A DNA stretch of 20,092 bases, from positions 1-20,092 of the IMG/VR virus record IMGVR_UViG_3300044616_000782; one strand, given 5' to 3'. Made by a program: the position numbers and the translations under genes. The notes below the pieces were generated by a model, which saw only the letters and a list, made by a program, of their open reading frames with translations, was not told the origin of the DNA and did not search any database. Of this stretch, positions 14,345 to 20,092 are shown one piece after another. Numbering within the stretch: the first letter of the stretch is position 1; each line of letters begins with the position of its first letter. Source of the stretch: a virus.

Positions 14345-14868
14345 GGCTCACCCCCGAGGTTTTTCGCGATGGTCCGCCGCACAAGCTCCTGGTCAAAGAC
14401 CTTGCGGTCTTCAAGCTTCTGCTGGCCACGGTTGCGCGCGGTCTTCTCGATGCGCTCGACCACGCCGGCCGTGACGTCACCCGCCGGCCTTGACGCGGGC
14501 GCAAAGATGTCCGCATGCGAAGCCCTGAACTCTTCGAGGGCCTTGCGCCCGTCGGCCGTCCGCGGGTCGACCTGCGGCGCGACCTGGGCGAGGAGCGACG
14601 GGCTGACACGAGCACCCGCCCGCGTGAGGTAGCCCACCACCTCCTCGCGCTGCGAGGCTGCCAGCTGCTGGCGCTGCTGGTCCAAGAACGCAGCTTGCTG
14701 CGCCCGGAGGTCCGCCATCTGCTTTTCGAGCTCCGCCGCCCGAAGCTCCGCCTCGCTCGGCCCCTTCTTCGCGGCAGGCTTTGCGGGAGCTTTGACGGTC
14801 GCACGCCGCTGCTCCTGCTTGGCCTTCTGCTTTGCCCGCAATGCTGCGAGCTGGTCTTTAAGCGCCAT
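14341..14868 (-). CDS. Capsid scaffold candidate, coiled-coil protein (175 aa)
   Basis: The N-terminal half is almost entirely Ala, Lys, Glu, Gln, Arg and Leu: residues 1-25 (MALKDQLAALRAKQKAKQEQ) and 38-76 form heptad-like helices separated by a Lys/Pro/Ala linker. The C-terminal half has a helical domain (VVGYLTRAGARVSPSLLAQV) and a basic end. Helical, charged, 150-250 residue proteins encoded just before the capsid genes are typically internal scaffolds that guide shell assembly. ATG 14868-14866 has AGGAGGGAG immediately upstream, consistent with high expression. No protease catalytic motif is visible, so it is not an obvious protease-scaffold fusion. Alternative: an inner head protein. 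Confidence 0.66.
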   Translation of the reverse strand: MALKDQLAALRAKQKAKQEQRRATVKAPAKPAAKKGPSEAELRAAELEKQMADLRAQQAAFLDQQRQQLAASQREEVVGYLTRAGARVSPSLLAQVAPQVDPRTADGRKALEEFRASHADIFAPASRPAGDVTAGVVERIEKTARNRGQQKLEDRKVFDQELVRRTIAKNLGGEP

Positions 14869-14883
14869 GTCTCCCTCCTGCTC

Positions 14884-15111
14884 TTACGCGGCCTCGACGT
14901 CAGCCACTTCGGCCTCGGCCTCTGCCCCGTCCTCGAGGACCTCGTCCTCTTCGTCCCCGGCCTCGTCCATGTACTCAAGGTGCTGGATCAGACGCGCCAG
15001 CATCTCAGCCACTTTCGCCTCAAGCTCGGTCGTCGGCTCGGCTGGCAGCAGCGCCACCAGCTCGTCCGCGAGGATACCCAGCTTGTCCACGTTCTCCTGA
15101 AACTCGTCCAT
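14884..15111 (-). CDS. Small acidic head-region protein (75 aa)
   Basis: ATG 15111-15109 (MDEFQENVDKLGILADELVA) follows the stop of the morphogenesis gene after a single base (TGA G ATG), so translation is likely coupled; an upstream in-frame start at 15150 would overlap that gene. Residues 1-48 form an amphipathic helix pair with a T-T-E-L-E-A-K-V-A-E-M-L core, and the last 27 residues are very acidic (DEAGDEEDEVLEDGAEAEAE in part). Small acidic proteins near the portal and scaffold genes can act as assembly chaperones or DNA mimics, but the role here is not established. I do not recognise the family. Confidence 0.62.
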   Translation of the reverse strand: MDEFQENVDKLGILADELVALLPAEPTTELEAKVAEMLARLIQHLEYMDEAGDEEDEVLEDGAEAEAEVADVEAA

Positions 15112-15112
15112 C

Positions 15113-15766
15113 TCACACCCCCAGCAGCTCGGACCTCCGACGCTCTGCACCTCGCAGACGTCGGTCCATCCGCCCTAGCTCGACGGCTTGACCGATGCGG
15201 CGCGCAAACGCCTCATCGATGTTTGCCTTGATTTCGGCCACGAACTGGCGGCGCTCCTGGTCGGAGTACTGAAGCACGCTCGTGGACTCCTTGCGACCCG
15301 CCAGCGTGGCCACCTGCGCCTGCGCCACGCCCTTCTTGCGCGAGCCGTAAAAGCTCACCTTGACGCGGTTGACCGCCATGGCCCGGACGCCCAGAGAGCG
15401 CCACAGAGACCCAGTGCGCTTAAAGTCGCGACGACGTGCCCCCGGCGCGAGGTCGAGATAGCGGTCGTAGTTTTCGTAGCAGGCCCAGCCCTTGAAGACG
15501 CCCTGCGTCGAGATGAACAGGTAGCCCGGGGGCTGCGGCTGTGTCGGCGGAATCCACCAGCGGTTCGCCTCGTCCTTGCTGCGCCCCGTCGTCGCGTAGC
15601 TGCCCAGCTGGCTGAAGGGCTGGCCCGTCGCGGCAATGCCACGCAGAGCACGGTCGCGGATGCGCTCGGCCAGATGTGTCGCGGCATTCTTCAGCGGCAC
15701 AATGAGCTTCTTCGACAGCTCGTCGAGCTTGTCGAAGCCCTTGTGCTGGATGTCATATCCCACCAC
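15113..15766 (-). CDS. Virion morphogenesis protein, Mu gpG-like (217 aa)
   Basis: The start is GTG 15766-15764 (VVGYDIQHKGFDKLDEL), with AGGAGG six bases upstream; a second GTG follows immediately. It overlaps the portal gene by 14 bases. The layout matches phage virion morphogenesis proteins (Mu gpG / HK97 gp10-like neck proteins): an N-terminal helix L-D-E-L-S-K-K-L, then a long helix R-I-R-D-R-A-L-R-G-I followed by a Q-P-F-S-Q-L-G-S-Y turn, then F-K-R-T-G-S-L-W-R-S-L and strands with V-K-V-S-F-Y-G-S. The C-terminal 60 residues are a charged helix (EIKANIDEAFARRIGQAVEL) that extends beyond the usual core. Family members act in head completion or head-tail joining. Location next to the portal supports this. 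Confidence 0.68.
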   Translation of the reverse strand: MVGYDIQHKGFDKLDELSKKLIVPLKNAATHLAERIRDRALRGIAATGQPFSQLGSYATTGRSKDEANRWWIPPTQPQPPGYLFISTQGVFKGWACYENYDRYLDLAPGARRRDFKRTGSLWRSLGVRAMAVNRVKVSFYGSRKKGVAQAQVATLAGRKESTSVLQYSDQERRQFVAEIKANIDEAFARRIGQAVELGRMDRRLRGAERRRSELLGV

Positions 15767-17159
15767 TTGGCACCTCCTCCGGCGGCTCGACGGCTACGGT
15801 CTCCGCGACCGCCTGCTCCGCCTCCGGCATCAGACGCGCGTCAAGCTCCTCGTCCGCCAGCATGCGACGCAGGGCCTCCTCGACCCCAATTCCATCCATC
15901 TTGGCGCGGGCGCGGACCTTGCCGATGAGGCCAAGCGTCTGCTGGAGCTGAAGGGCCTGCGCGTCGTGCAGCGGGTCGGCAGGCAGCACCGGCTCGCGGA
16001 ACTCGAGCTCCACCTTCGCCGGCGGCAGGACCTCGACGCCACGCACTGCGTTGACGTACGCGCGGACAAGGTCGTAGCACCGCTGCTCGCCGCGCTGAAG
16101 CTCGTCGAGGTACTTCTGGCGCTCGGTGTCGCGGTCAATCTGCTCCATCTTCTTGGCCAGCGCCGTGATGCCCGCCGACTTCAGGAACGTCGCCGGGTTC
16201 ATGCCCTGCGCCGAGATGACGGCTCGCATGTACTGCTCGTTGGTCGCCGCGTACCCCGCGAGGTCCGGCTGCGGTCGCGCGAAGTCCAGGCGCGCGGTCG
16301 GGTCCCCGAACGCCGCCAGCGTCTCGGGCCCGGTGTCCATGTTCTCGGCCTCGCCCGCGCTGACGCCCGAGACGTACATCTGCGAGTAGCCCTGCAACCG
16401 CGCGATGTGCCCGAGGTCGGTCATGTCGTGGTTAATGGCCCGCTGCGCGTCCAGCAGGTCGTCGGGCGCGTAGCACCACCATGCCCCAGAGACCGTGTCG
16501 TCTCCACGCATGCACACGACGGGGATGCGGCCGAACGGATTGACTCCGCCAAACGGCGGCGGGTACTCGGCCGCGTACTCGTCCATCCAGGTGATATCGC
16601 TGGCCGTGAAGCGCGCGGTCGCGTAGCGCACCCCGCCGAGGTCCGGGTCCTGCTCGATAGGCACAAGGATGCGCCACGCCGAGACCTCGTCCTCCGACTG
16701 CGCCAGCGGGTCTGTCAGCTCCACCGCCTGGTCATGCGGCGGCATGGTCACGCAGCGCAGCGAGGCCCCGTTCGGGAACAGCCAGACCGTCGACTGGTTC
16801 AAGGTCACAAGCTGCCCGTAGGCCGCTTGCATCGCCTTATCGACGCCGGCCTCGGAGTACACAAGCTCGATGACGCGCAGCACGGCCTCCGGCAGCGGCA
16901 GCCCCGTCACCGGGTCCACGAAGGCCCGCGTGCGCTTCATGGAAGCCATCTCGCGGGCATTGCGCCAGATAAACGGGACGACGCGCTGGACGTGCTTCTG
17001 CCACGTCTTCGGGTACAACCTAGCCCGCTGCCGGCGGCTGTCCTCCATGTTGCGATGCAGGTACTCCCAGAGGATGCGCATCTTGTCGCGCCAGACCTGC
17101 GAGCCCGGCCCGTCCGTGAGGTATCGCCACCCACCGTTCAGCTGAAGCGCCAGACTCAT
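15753..17159 (-). CDS. Portal protein (468 aa)
   Basis: The gene directly follows the large terminase and has the size and character of a phage portal, the dodecameric ring at one capsid vertex through which DNA enters and leaves. The N-terminal region is Arg/Trp-rich and helical (WRDKMRILWEYLHRNMEDSR). The central part has the portal pattern of strands with F-G-R-I-P-V-V-C-M, followed by the long helices D-L-L-D-A-Q-R-A-I-N-H-D-M-T-D-L and Y-M-R-A-V-I-S-A-Q-G-M-N-P-A-T-F, which correspond to the wing and stem parts. The C-terminal 60 residues are helical and end acidic (VAVEPPEEVPSGGI). ATG 17159-17157 has a TGAGG site that overlaps the terminase stop ten bases upstream. Confidence 0.88.
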   Translation of the reverse strand: MSLALQLNGGWRYLTDGPGSQVWRDKMRILWEYLHRNMEDSRRQRARLYPKTWQKHVQRVVPFIWRNAREMASMKRTRAFVDPVTGLPLPEAVLRVIELVYSEAGVDKAMQAAYGQLVTLNQSTVWLFPNGASLRCVTMPPHDQAVELTDPLAQSEDEVSAWRILVPIEQDPDLGGVRYATARFTASDITWMDEYAAEYPPPFGGVNPFGRIPVVCMRGDDTVSGAWWCYAPDDLLDAQRAINHDMTDLGHIARLQGYSQMYVSGVSAGEAENMDTGPETLAAFGDPTARLDFARPQPDLAGYAATNEQYMRAVISAQGMNPATFLKSAGITALAKKMEQIDRDTERQKYLDELQRGEQRCYDLVRAYVNAVRGVEVLPPAKVELEFREPVLPADPLHDAQALQLQQTLGLIGKVRARAKMDGIGVEEALRRMLADEELDARLMPEAEQAVAETVAVEPPEEVPSGGI

Positions 17160-17168
17160 ATCGAGACC

Positions 17169-18659
17169 TCACAAGTGCTTTCGGCTCAGCATGTAAGCCG
17201 TCGAGTGCCGGGAGTGTAGCATCACCTGATGCATGCGCAAAGCGTCGCACCCGTGGTCAAAGACGTTGTCTTTGTGCGGGATGTTGGTGATTACGCCAAA
17301 CATGTCCTGCTTGTACCTGTAGTTCTGGACGCATGCAACGATCCCGCGCCGCTCGTCCGTCTTCGCTAGGTGCCGAGCGAAGAGCAGCATGGGCGAGCGC
17401 TCCACCGGGTCGAGCTGGTCACGCACCAGCTCAATGCCCTCGGCGACGCTCTGCTCAAGGCGGCTGTTCATGCGGTGCACTTGCGACTTCGGGAACTGCT
17501 CAAGGCACCACTGAATCTCGCGCTTCACGGCGCGGTCGCAGACGATGTGCGTGGGCTCGCGCTGAAGGCGCTTGCACCGCATGACAATCTCCTCGTGGAG
17601 CTTGCCCGTCGGCACGTTGTCGGGGCACAGCTCGTCGAAGACGATGCTGCGGCCCTGCGGGTCGCGGGCAACCCAGAGGACGTGGGGATACTGGTCGCCG
17701 GCGTCGTAGGCTAGGTCATACTCCATGTTGGCGAGGAAGCGGCTGAACTCGACGCAGTGCCGCTGCTCGTCGAACTCGGCCCAGATGACCGACTCCGGCC
17801 GCAGGATTTCGGCGAGGACCTCCTGCCGCCAGCGTCGCGCGCTGTAGTGGACCCGCAGGCCGTCGAGGTAGTTGGCCGGCAAGTGCGGGTTGTCTAACGC
17901 GGTGTTGCGCCACCAGCCCCACCGCATCAGCTCCTTGCGGCGCTCGCCCTCGTCCTTGATGCCCTTGGCCTTGGTCCGAGCCTCGTGGAACTTGGCCACC
18001 ACCCCGCGCAACCCGTTGGGCGTAGTCGTGCCGAAGATCTGGCGCCACTTGCTCCCCGGCCGCCGGATACGCCCGTCGACCGTGTCCCAGACCTCAAGCG
18101 ATCGCGGGATGGTCTCGATCTCGTCCATCCACGCGGTCGAGAACTCGAAGCCCAGCAGGTTGGCGATCTTCGCGTAGGTGCGGGCAAAGACCTTGCCCCC
18201 GCACACGAGGGTCTGTTCCTTGGCCGCCTTGTGCCACTTGCCACTGGCGAGCGGGTACCCCGACTGCTCCATCTCCTCGACGTAGCGGTGCCAGTGCGGC
18301 AGGTTTACGTTGCTGACCTGGTCGTGCGTCGGACCGCTCAGCATGTGCCAGCCGCCCGGGTTGGCGATGACGCCCATGACAAACTCCGCCCCGGCCCACG
18401 CGGTCTTACCCGCGCCGATGCCCCCTAGGTGCAGCTTCTGCGTCTTCGGGCTCGTATACCGGCCCTTGACCGGGTCCCACTCCGGCAGCGACAGCCCCGC
18501 GCAGTGCGCCTGCATCATGTGCGGCATGGGCTTGTACGTCGTGACCGAGCAGAAGAACTGGAGCAGCAGACGCCGGTCTTTGCTTAGCTCTTCGCGAAGC
18601 TCTCGCCACCCTCGCATCTTGATGCTGGCGGCTGCCTTGCGAGCGCTGCTCTTCATCAT
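17169..18659 (-). CDS. terL: Terminase large subunit (496 aa)
   Basis: The DNA packaging motor: an ATPase that pumps genome DNA into the prohead and a nuclease that cuts it. ATPase signatures are complete: Walker A G-G-I-G-A-G-K-T (79-86), Walker B W-M-D-E-I-E (177-182, with D179 and catalytic E180) and the coupling motif T-T-T-P-N-G (211-216). The RNase H-like nuclease domain follows with acidic residues in Y-D-A-G-D (near 319), I-V-C-D-R-A (375) and D-H-G-C-D-A-L (468 and 472). Length is normal. ATG 18659-18657 is doubled (ATGATG), has GGAGG eight bases upstream and directly abuts the stop of the overprinted frame at 18660. The methyltransferase frame reads on into its first 254 bases. Confidence 0.97.
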   Translation of the reverse strand: MMKSSARKAAASIKMRGWRELREELSKDRRLLLQFFCSVTTYKPMPHMMQAHCAGLSLPEWDPVKGRYTSPKTQKLHLGGIGAGKTAWAGAEFVMGVIANPGGWHMLSGPTHDQVSNVNLPHWHRYVEEMEQSGYPLASGKWHKAAKEQTLVCGGKVFARTYAKIANLLGFEFSTAWMDEIETIPRSLEVWDTVDGRIRRPGSKWRQIFGTTTPNGLRGVVAKFHEARTKAKGIKDEGERRKELMRWGWWRNTALDNPHLPANYLDGLRVHYSARRWRQEVLAEILRPESVIWAEFDEQRHCVEFSRFLANMEYDLAYDAGDQYPHVLWVARDPQGRSIVFDELCPDNVPTGKLHEEIVMRCKRLQREPTHIVCDRAVKREIQWCLEQFPKSQVHRMNSRLEQSVAEGIELVRDQLDPVERSPMLLFARHLAKTDERRGIVACVQNYRYKQDMFGVITNIPHKDNVFDHGCDALRMHQVMLHSRHSTAYMLSRKHL

Positions 18660-19560
18660 TCAAAATCCTCCATGCAGTTGCTGCCACTGCTGGTACTTGT
18701 CCGTTGCCAAGGGCTGCAAGTCTGTGTAACCGAGCGGCCACCCCATTAGCCACTCGACCCACGTCGGGTTCAACATTCCACCAGCTTGCGCTGCTAAGGT
18801 TGGCGTGTTCCGCTCCTTCTCTGATTGATAGTTGCCCTCCTTCGCATTGTGTGCTGTTGGGGTTGGCCACAAGCATTTCTTCTCGAACATCGGACCATAT
18901 TGAGCTTCCCACTTCTGAATCAAGTCCTTGTTGCTCTCGTCTTTGATGTTGGGCCTGCGATCGAAATGCATCGCAAGACTTTCCAGCCTCATTTGAACGT
19001 GCCCGCCATGCCGCTTTGCTCTGGCTGCCAAAAGCTCCAGTGGTTGGTTGGTTTGAGTTTTGACTGGTGTCGGCAGCAACAATCCAGATTCGTTCTCTCT
19101 TGTGAGGAGCTCCGGTGTTTTCTGCTGAAACAACACCCCATCGCGCATCATACCCCATCGCGGCAAGGTCACCGAGGACTCTGGCAAGGCCTCGTCCCAC
19201 AAGCATCGGTGAGTTCTCCACGAACGCGTAACGAGGTCGTACCTCGCTGATAATTCGTGCCATGTGTGACCACATTGAAGAGCGCTTTCCGTCAATTCCT
19301 GCACCCTTTCCGGCAGCGCTGATGTCCTGGCAGGGAAAGCCTCCAGAAACGACGTCAACACGGCCTCGCCATGGGCGGCCGTCAAAGGTTTGAACGTCAT
19401 CCCAGATTGGGAAAGGCGGCAATGTTTTGTCGTTTTGACGGGCAACCAAGACGCTTGCAGCGTAGGCGTTCCACTCAACAGCGCACACGGTGCGCCATCC
19501 AAGCAGGTGTCCGCCGAGTATGCCTCCACCAGCGCCCGCGAAAAGAGCCAGCTCATTCAT
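18406..19560 (-). CDS. dcm: DNA (cytosine-5) methyltransferase (384 aa)
   Basis: Transfers methyl groups from S-adenosylmethionine to C5 of cytosine, probably to protect phage DNA from host restriction. Motif I is L-A-L-F-A-G-A-G-G-G (4-13), motif IV G-G-F-P-C-Q-D (73-79, catalytic C77), motif VI V-E-N-S-P (114-118; the usual ENV is ENS), motif VIII K-R-E-R-I-W-I-V-A (154-162) and motif X L-G-N-G-Q-V-P (284-290). Residues 165-265 are the likely target recognition region. ATG 19560-19558 has GAGGAG upstream, seven bases after the small terminase stop. The catalytic domain ends near residue 300; the frame then runs 84 codons further, overlapping terL by 254 bases, and that tail is low-complexity and may be neutral. 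Base composition is nearer 53 percent G+C, unlike the neighbours. Confidence 0.85.
   Translation of the reverse strand: MNELALFAGAGGGILGGHLLGWRTVCAVEWNAYAASVLVARQNDKTLPPFPIWDDVQTFDGRPWRGRVDVVSGGFPCQDISAAGKGAGIDGKRSSMWSHMARIISEVRPRYAFVENSPMLVGRGLARVLGDLAAMGYDARWGVVSAENTGAPHKRERIWIVAADTSQNSNQPTTGAFGSQSKAAWRARSNEAGKSCDAFRSQAQHQRREQQGLDSEVGSSIWSDVREEMLVANPNSTQCEGGQLSIREGAEHANLSSASWWNVEPDVGRVANGVAARLHRLAALGNGQVPAVAATAWRILNDEEQRSQGSRQHQDARVARASRRAKQRPASAAPVLLLGHDVQAHAAHDAGALRGAVAAGVGPGQGPVYEPEDAEAAPRGHRRG
18660..19556 (-). CDS. Overprinted frame within the methyltransferase gene (298 aa)
   Basis: A second frame, also on the minus strand, is open for 298 codons across the methyltransferase domain. 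It starts at ATG 19556-19554, four bases after the methyltransferase start and usable from the same ribosome binding site, and stops at 18660, exactly abutting the terL ATG. Its product (MSWLFSRALVEAYSADTCLD...) looks protein-like: L-T-S-F-L-E-A-F-P-A-R-T-S-A-L-P near 67-81, R-W-G-M-M-R-D-G (133-140), L-L-L-P-T-P-V (159-165), W-P-T-P-T-A-H-N (230-237), and the ending L-N-P-T-W-V-E-W-L-M-G-W-P-L-G (262-276). From memory, open frames with this MSWLFS start, WPTPT motifs and LNPxWVEWLMG ending recur in phage and metagenome sequences, often labelled hypothetical or methyltransferase. Function unknown; it might alternatively be a conserved shadow of the enzyme. Confidence 0.55.
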   Translation of the reverse strand: MSWLFSRALVEAYSADTCLDGAPCALLSGTPTLQASWLPVKTTKHCRLSQSGMTFKPLTAAHGEAVLTSFLEAFPARTSALPERVQELTESALQCGHTWHELSARYDLVTRSWRTHRCLWDEALPESSVTLPRWGMMRDGVLFQQKTPELLTRENESGLLLPTPVKTQTNQPLELLAARAKRHGGHVQMRLESLAMHFDRRPNIKDESNKDLIQKWEAQYGPMFEKKCLWPTPTAHNAKEGNYQSEKERNTPTLAAQAGGMLNPTWVEWLMGWPLGYTDLQPLATDKYQQWQQLHGGF

Positions 19561-19567
19561 TGTCTCC

Positions 19568-20038
19568 TCAACTGACGATGTTGTCATCACCGGTCCCGCG
19601 CTCCGGAAAGGGGAGGGGCAGCTGGAGGTCGAGCGGCACCTGGACAAGCTGGTTGTCAGCGGTCGCGTTAGCCCCAAAGCGCTCGGCCATCAGCCGCAGG
19701 TGGCGCAGCTGCGCGGCCGCAAGCTTCTCGTAGCTCAGGATGTGCTCGTCCTCCTCGTCCATCTTTGCCAGCATCGAGCGAAGACGCAGGCAGTCGGCCG
19801 CCTGAAGCATCATGACGGTCTGGATGTTGAGCGCATTGTCGTCGAACAGCCGCTCGACCGCCTGCGCGACGTGCGCCGGGTAGTACTCGCGGAACACCTG
19901 CCAGCCGAACGGGATGCTCGACTCGCGCGCGTCAGCCGCTTCGCGCGAAACGTTGTGCATTTTCTTGGCACTTGGTCGCGGCGCCTTCTCGGTTGGCACT
20001 TTGACGACCGTTTTTTTCGATGTGCCACGGGATTTCAT
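19568..20038 (-). CDS. Terminase small subunit candidate (156 aa)
   Basis: The gene lies ahead of the large terminase, separated only by the methyltransferase, at the start of the packaging cassette, where small terminases that recognise the packaging site are normally encoded. ATG 20038-20036 is the first ATG after an in-frame TAA (20047-20045). The N-terminus is basic and disordered-looking (MKSRGTSKKTVVKVPTEKAP); residues 44-72 are helical (FGWQVFREYYPAHVAQAVERLFDD in part), residues 73-118 form long charged helices suited to oligomerisation (QAADCLRLRSMLAKMDEEDE), and the C-terminus is Pro/Leu-rich (LQLPLPFPERGTGDDN), which could contact the large subunit. No clear helix-turn-helix is seen, so the call rests on position, size and helical pattern. 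Confidence 0.6.
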   Translation of the reverse strand: MKSRGTSKKTVVKVPTEKAPRPSAKKMHNVSREAADARESSIPFGWQVFREYYPAHVAQAVERLFDDNALNIQTVMMLQAADCLRLRSMLAKMDEEDEHILSYEKLAAAQLRHLRLMAERFGANATADNQLVQVPLDLQLPLPFPERGTGDDNIVS

Positions 20039-20042
20039 GGGT

Positions 20043-20049
20043 ATTTATA
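20043..20049 (-). promoter_or_regulatory. Possible -10 element (TATAAAT) just before the first gene
   Basis: The heptamer lies only four bases before the ATG at 20038 within a short A+T-rich patch in otherwise G+C-rich DNA. If it acts as a -10 box, transcription would begin at or near the A of the ATG, giving a leaderless message. No convincing -35 element is seen at the expected spacing, so this remains tentative. Confidence 0.25.
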
Positions 20050-20092
20050 ACCTTTTCTGGGGCCCCGTCCTCCGTTTTTCGGGGGGGCAAGC

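Noticed and set aside
20059-20066. GGGGCCCC palindrome near the right edge as attachment or packaging site
   Set aside because: An eight-base palindrome is expected by chance in such G+C-rich DNA and has no partner copy in the window.

Overview
The window is the late structural region of a tailed bacteriophage or an intact prophage. Every convincing gene lies on the minus strand, so transcription runs from the right edge to the left edge. Base composition is strongly G+C rich (roughly two thirds by eye) and most starts carry a clear purine-rich ribosome binding site, so the host is a high-GC bacterium; the sequence does not identify it further. No integrase, tRNA, attachment site, CRISPR array or insertion sequence is visible. 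A single tail tube gene without a sheath gene, followed by a frameshifted chaperone pair and a long tape measure, predicts a siphovirus with a non-contractile tail.

Packaging and head (20038 to 12437, read leftward): putative small terminase; a cytosine-C5 DNA methyltransferase placed between the terminase subunits, with a second long open frame overprinted on it; large terminase; portal; a Mu gpG-like morphogenesis protein; a short acidic protein; a coiled-coil scaffold candidate; a small Cys/His-containing protein; a capsid decoration candidate; and a Mu gpT-like major capsid protein. A 96-base gap with a strong hairpin precedes the decoration and capsid genes.

Neck and tail (12410 to 1): head-tail connector candidate, tail terminator candidate, tail tube, tail assembly chaperone G with a -1 frameshift extension (canonical heptamer CCCTTTA), tape measure, two related-looking small tail proteins, an 835-residue tail hub/tip candidate, three unrecognised distal tail proteins, and a protein leaving the left edge that is built from twenty consecutive 20-residue repeats. 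From the tape measure to the left edge almost every gene starts inside or directly after the stop of the previous one, so the distal tail genes are probably translationally coupled.

The three most interesting items are the perfectly phased 20-residue repeat protein (likely a fibre or other rod-like appendage), the apparent dual coding over about 900 bases in the methyltransferase gene, and the programmed frameshift. No stretch over 300 bases lacks a gene; the longest gap is 13799-13894.
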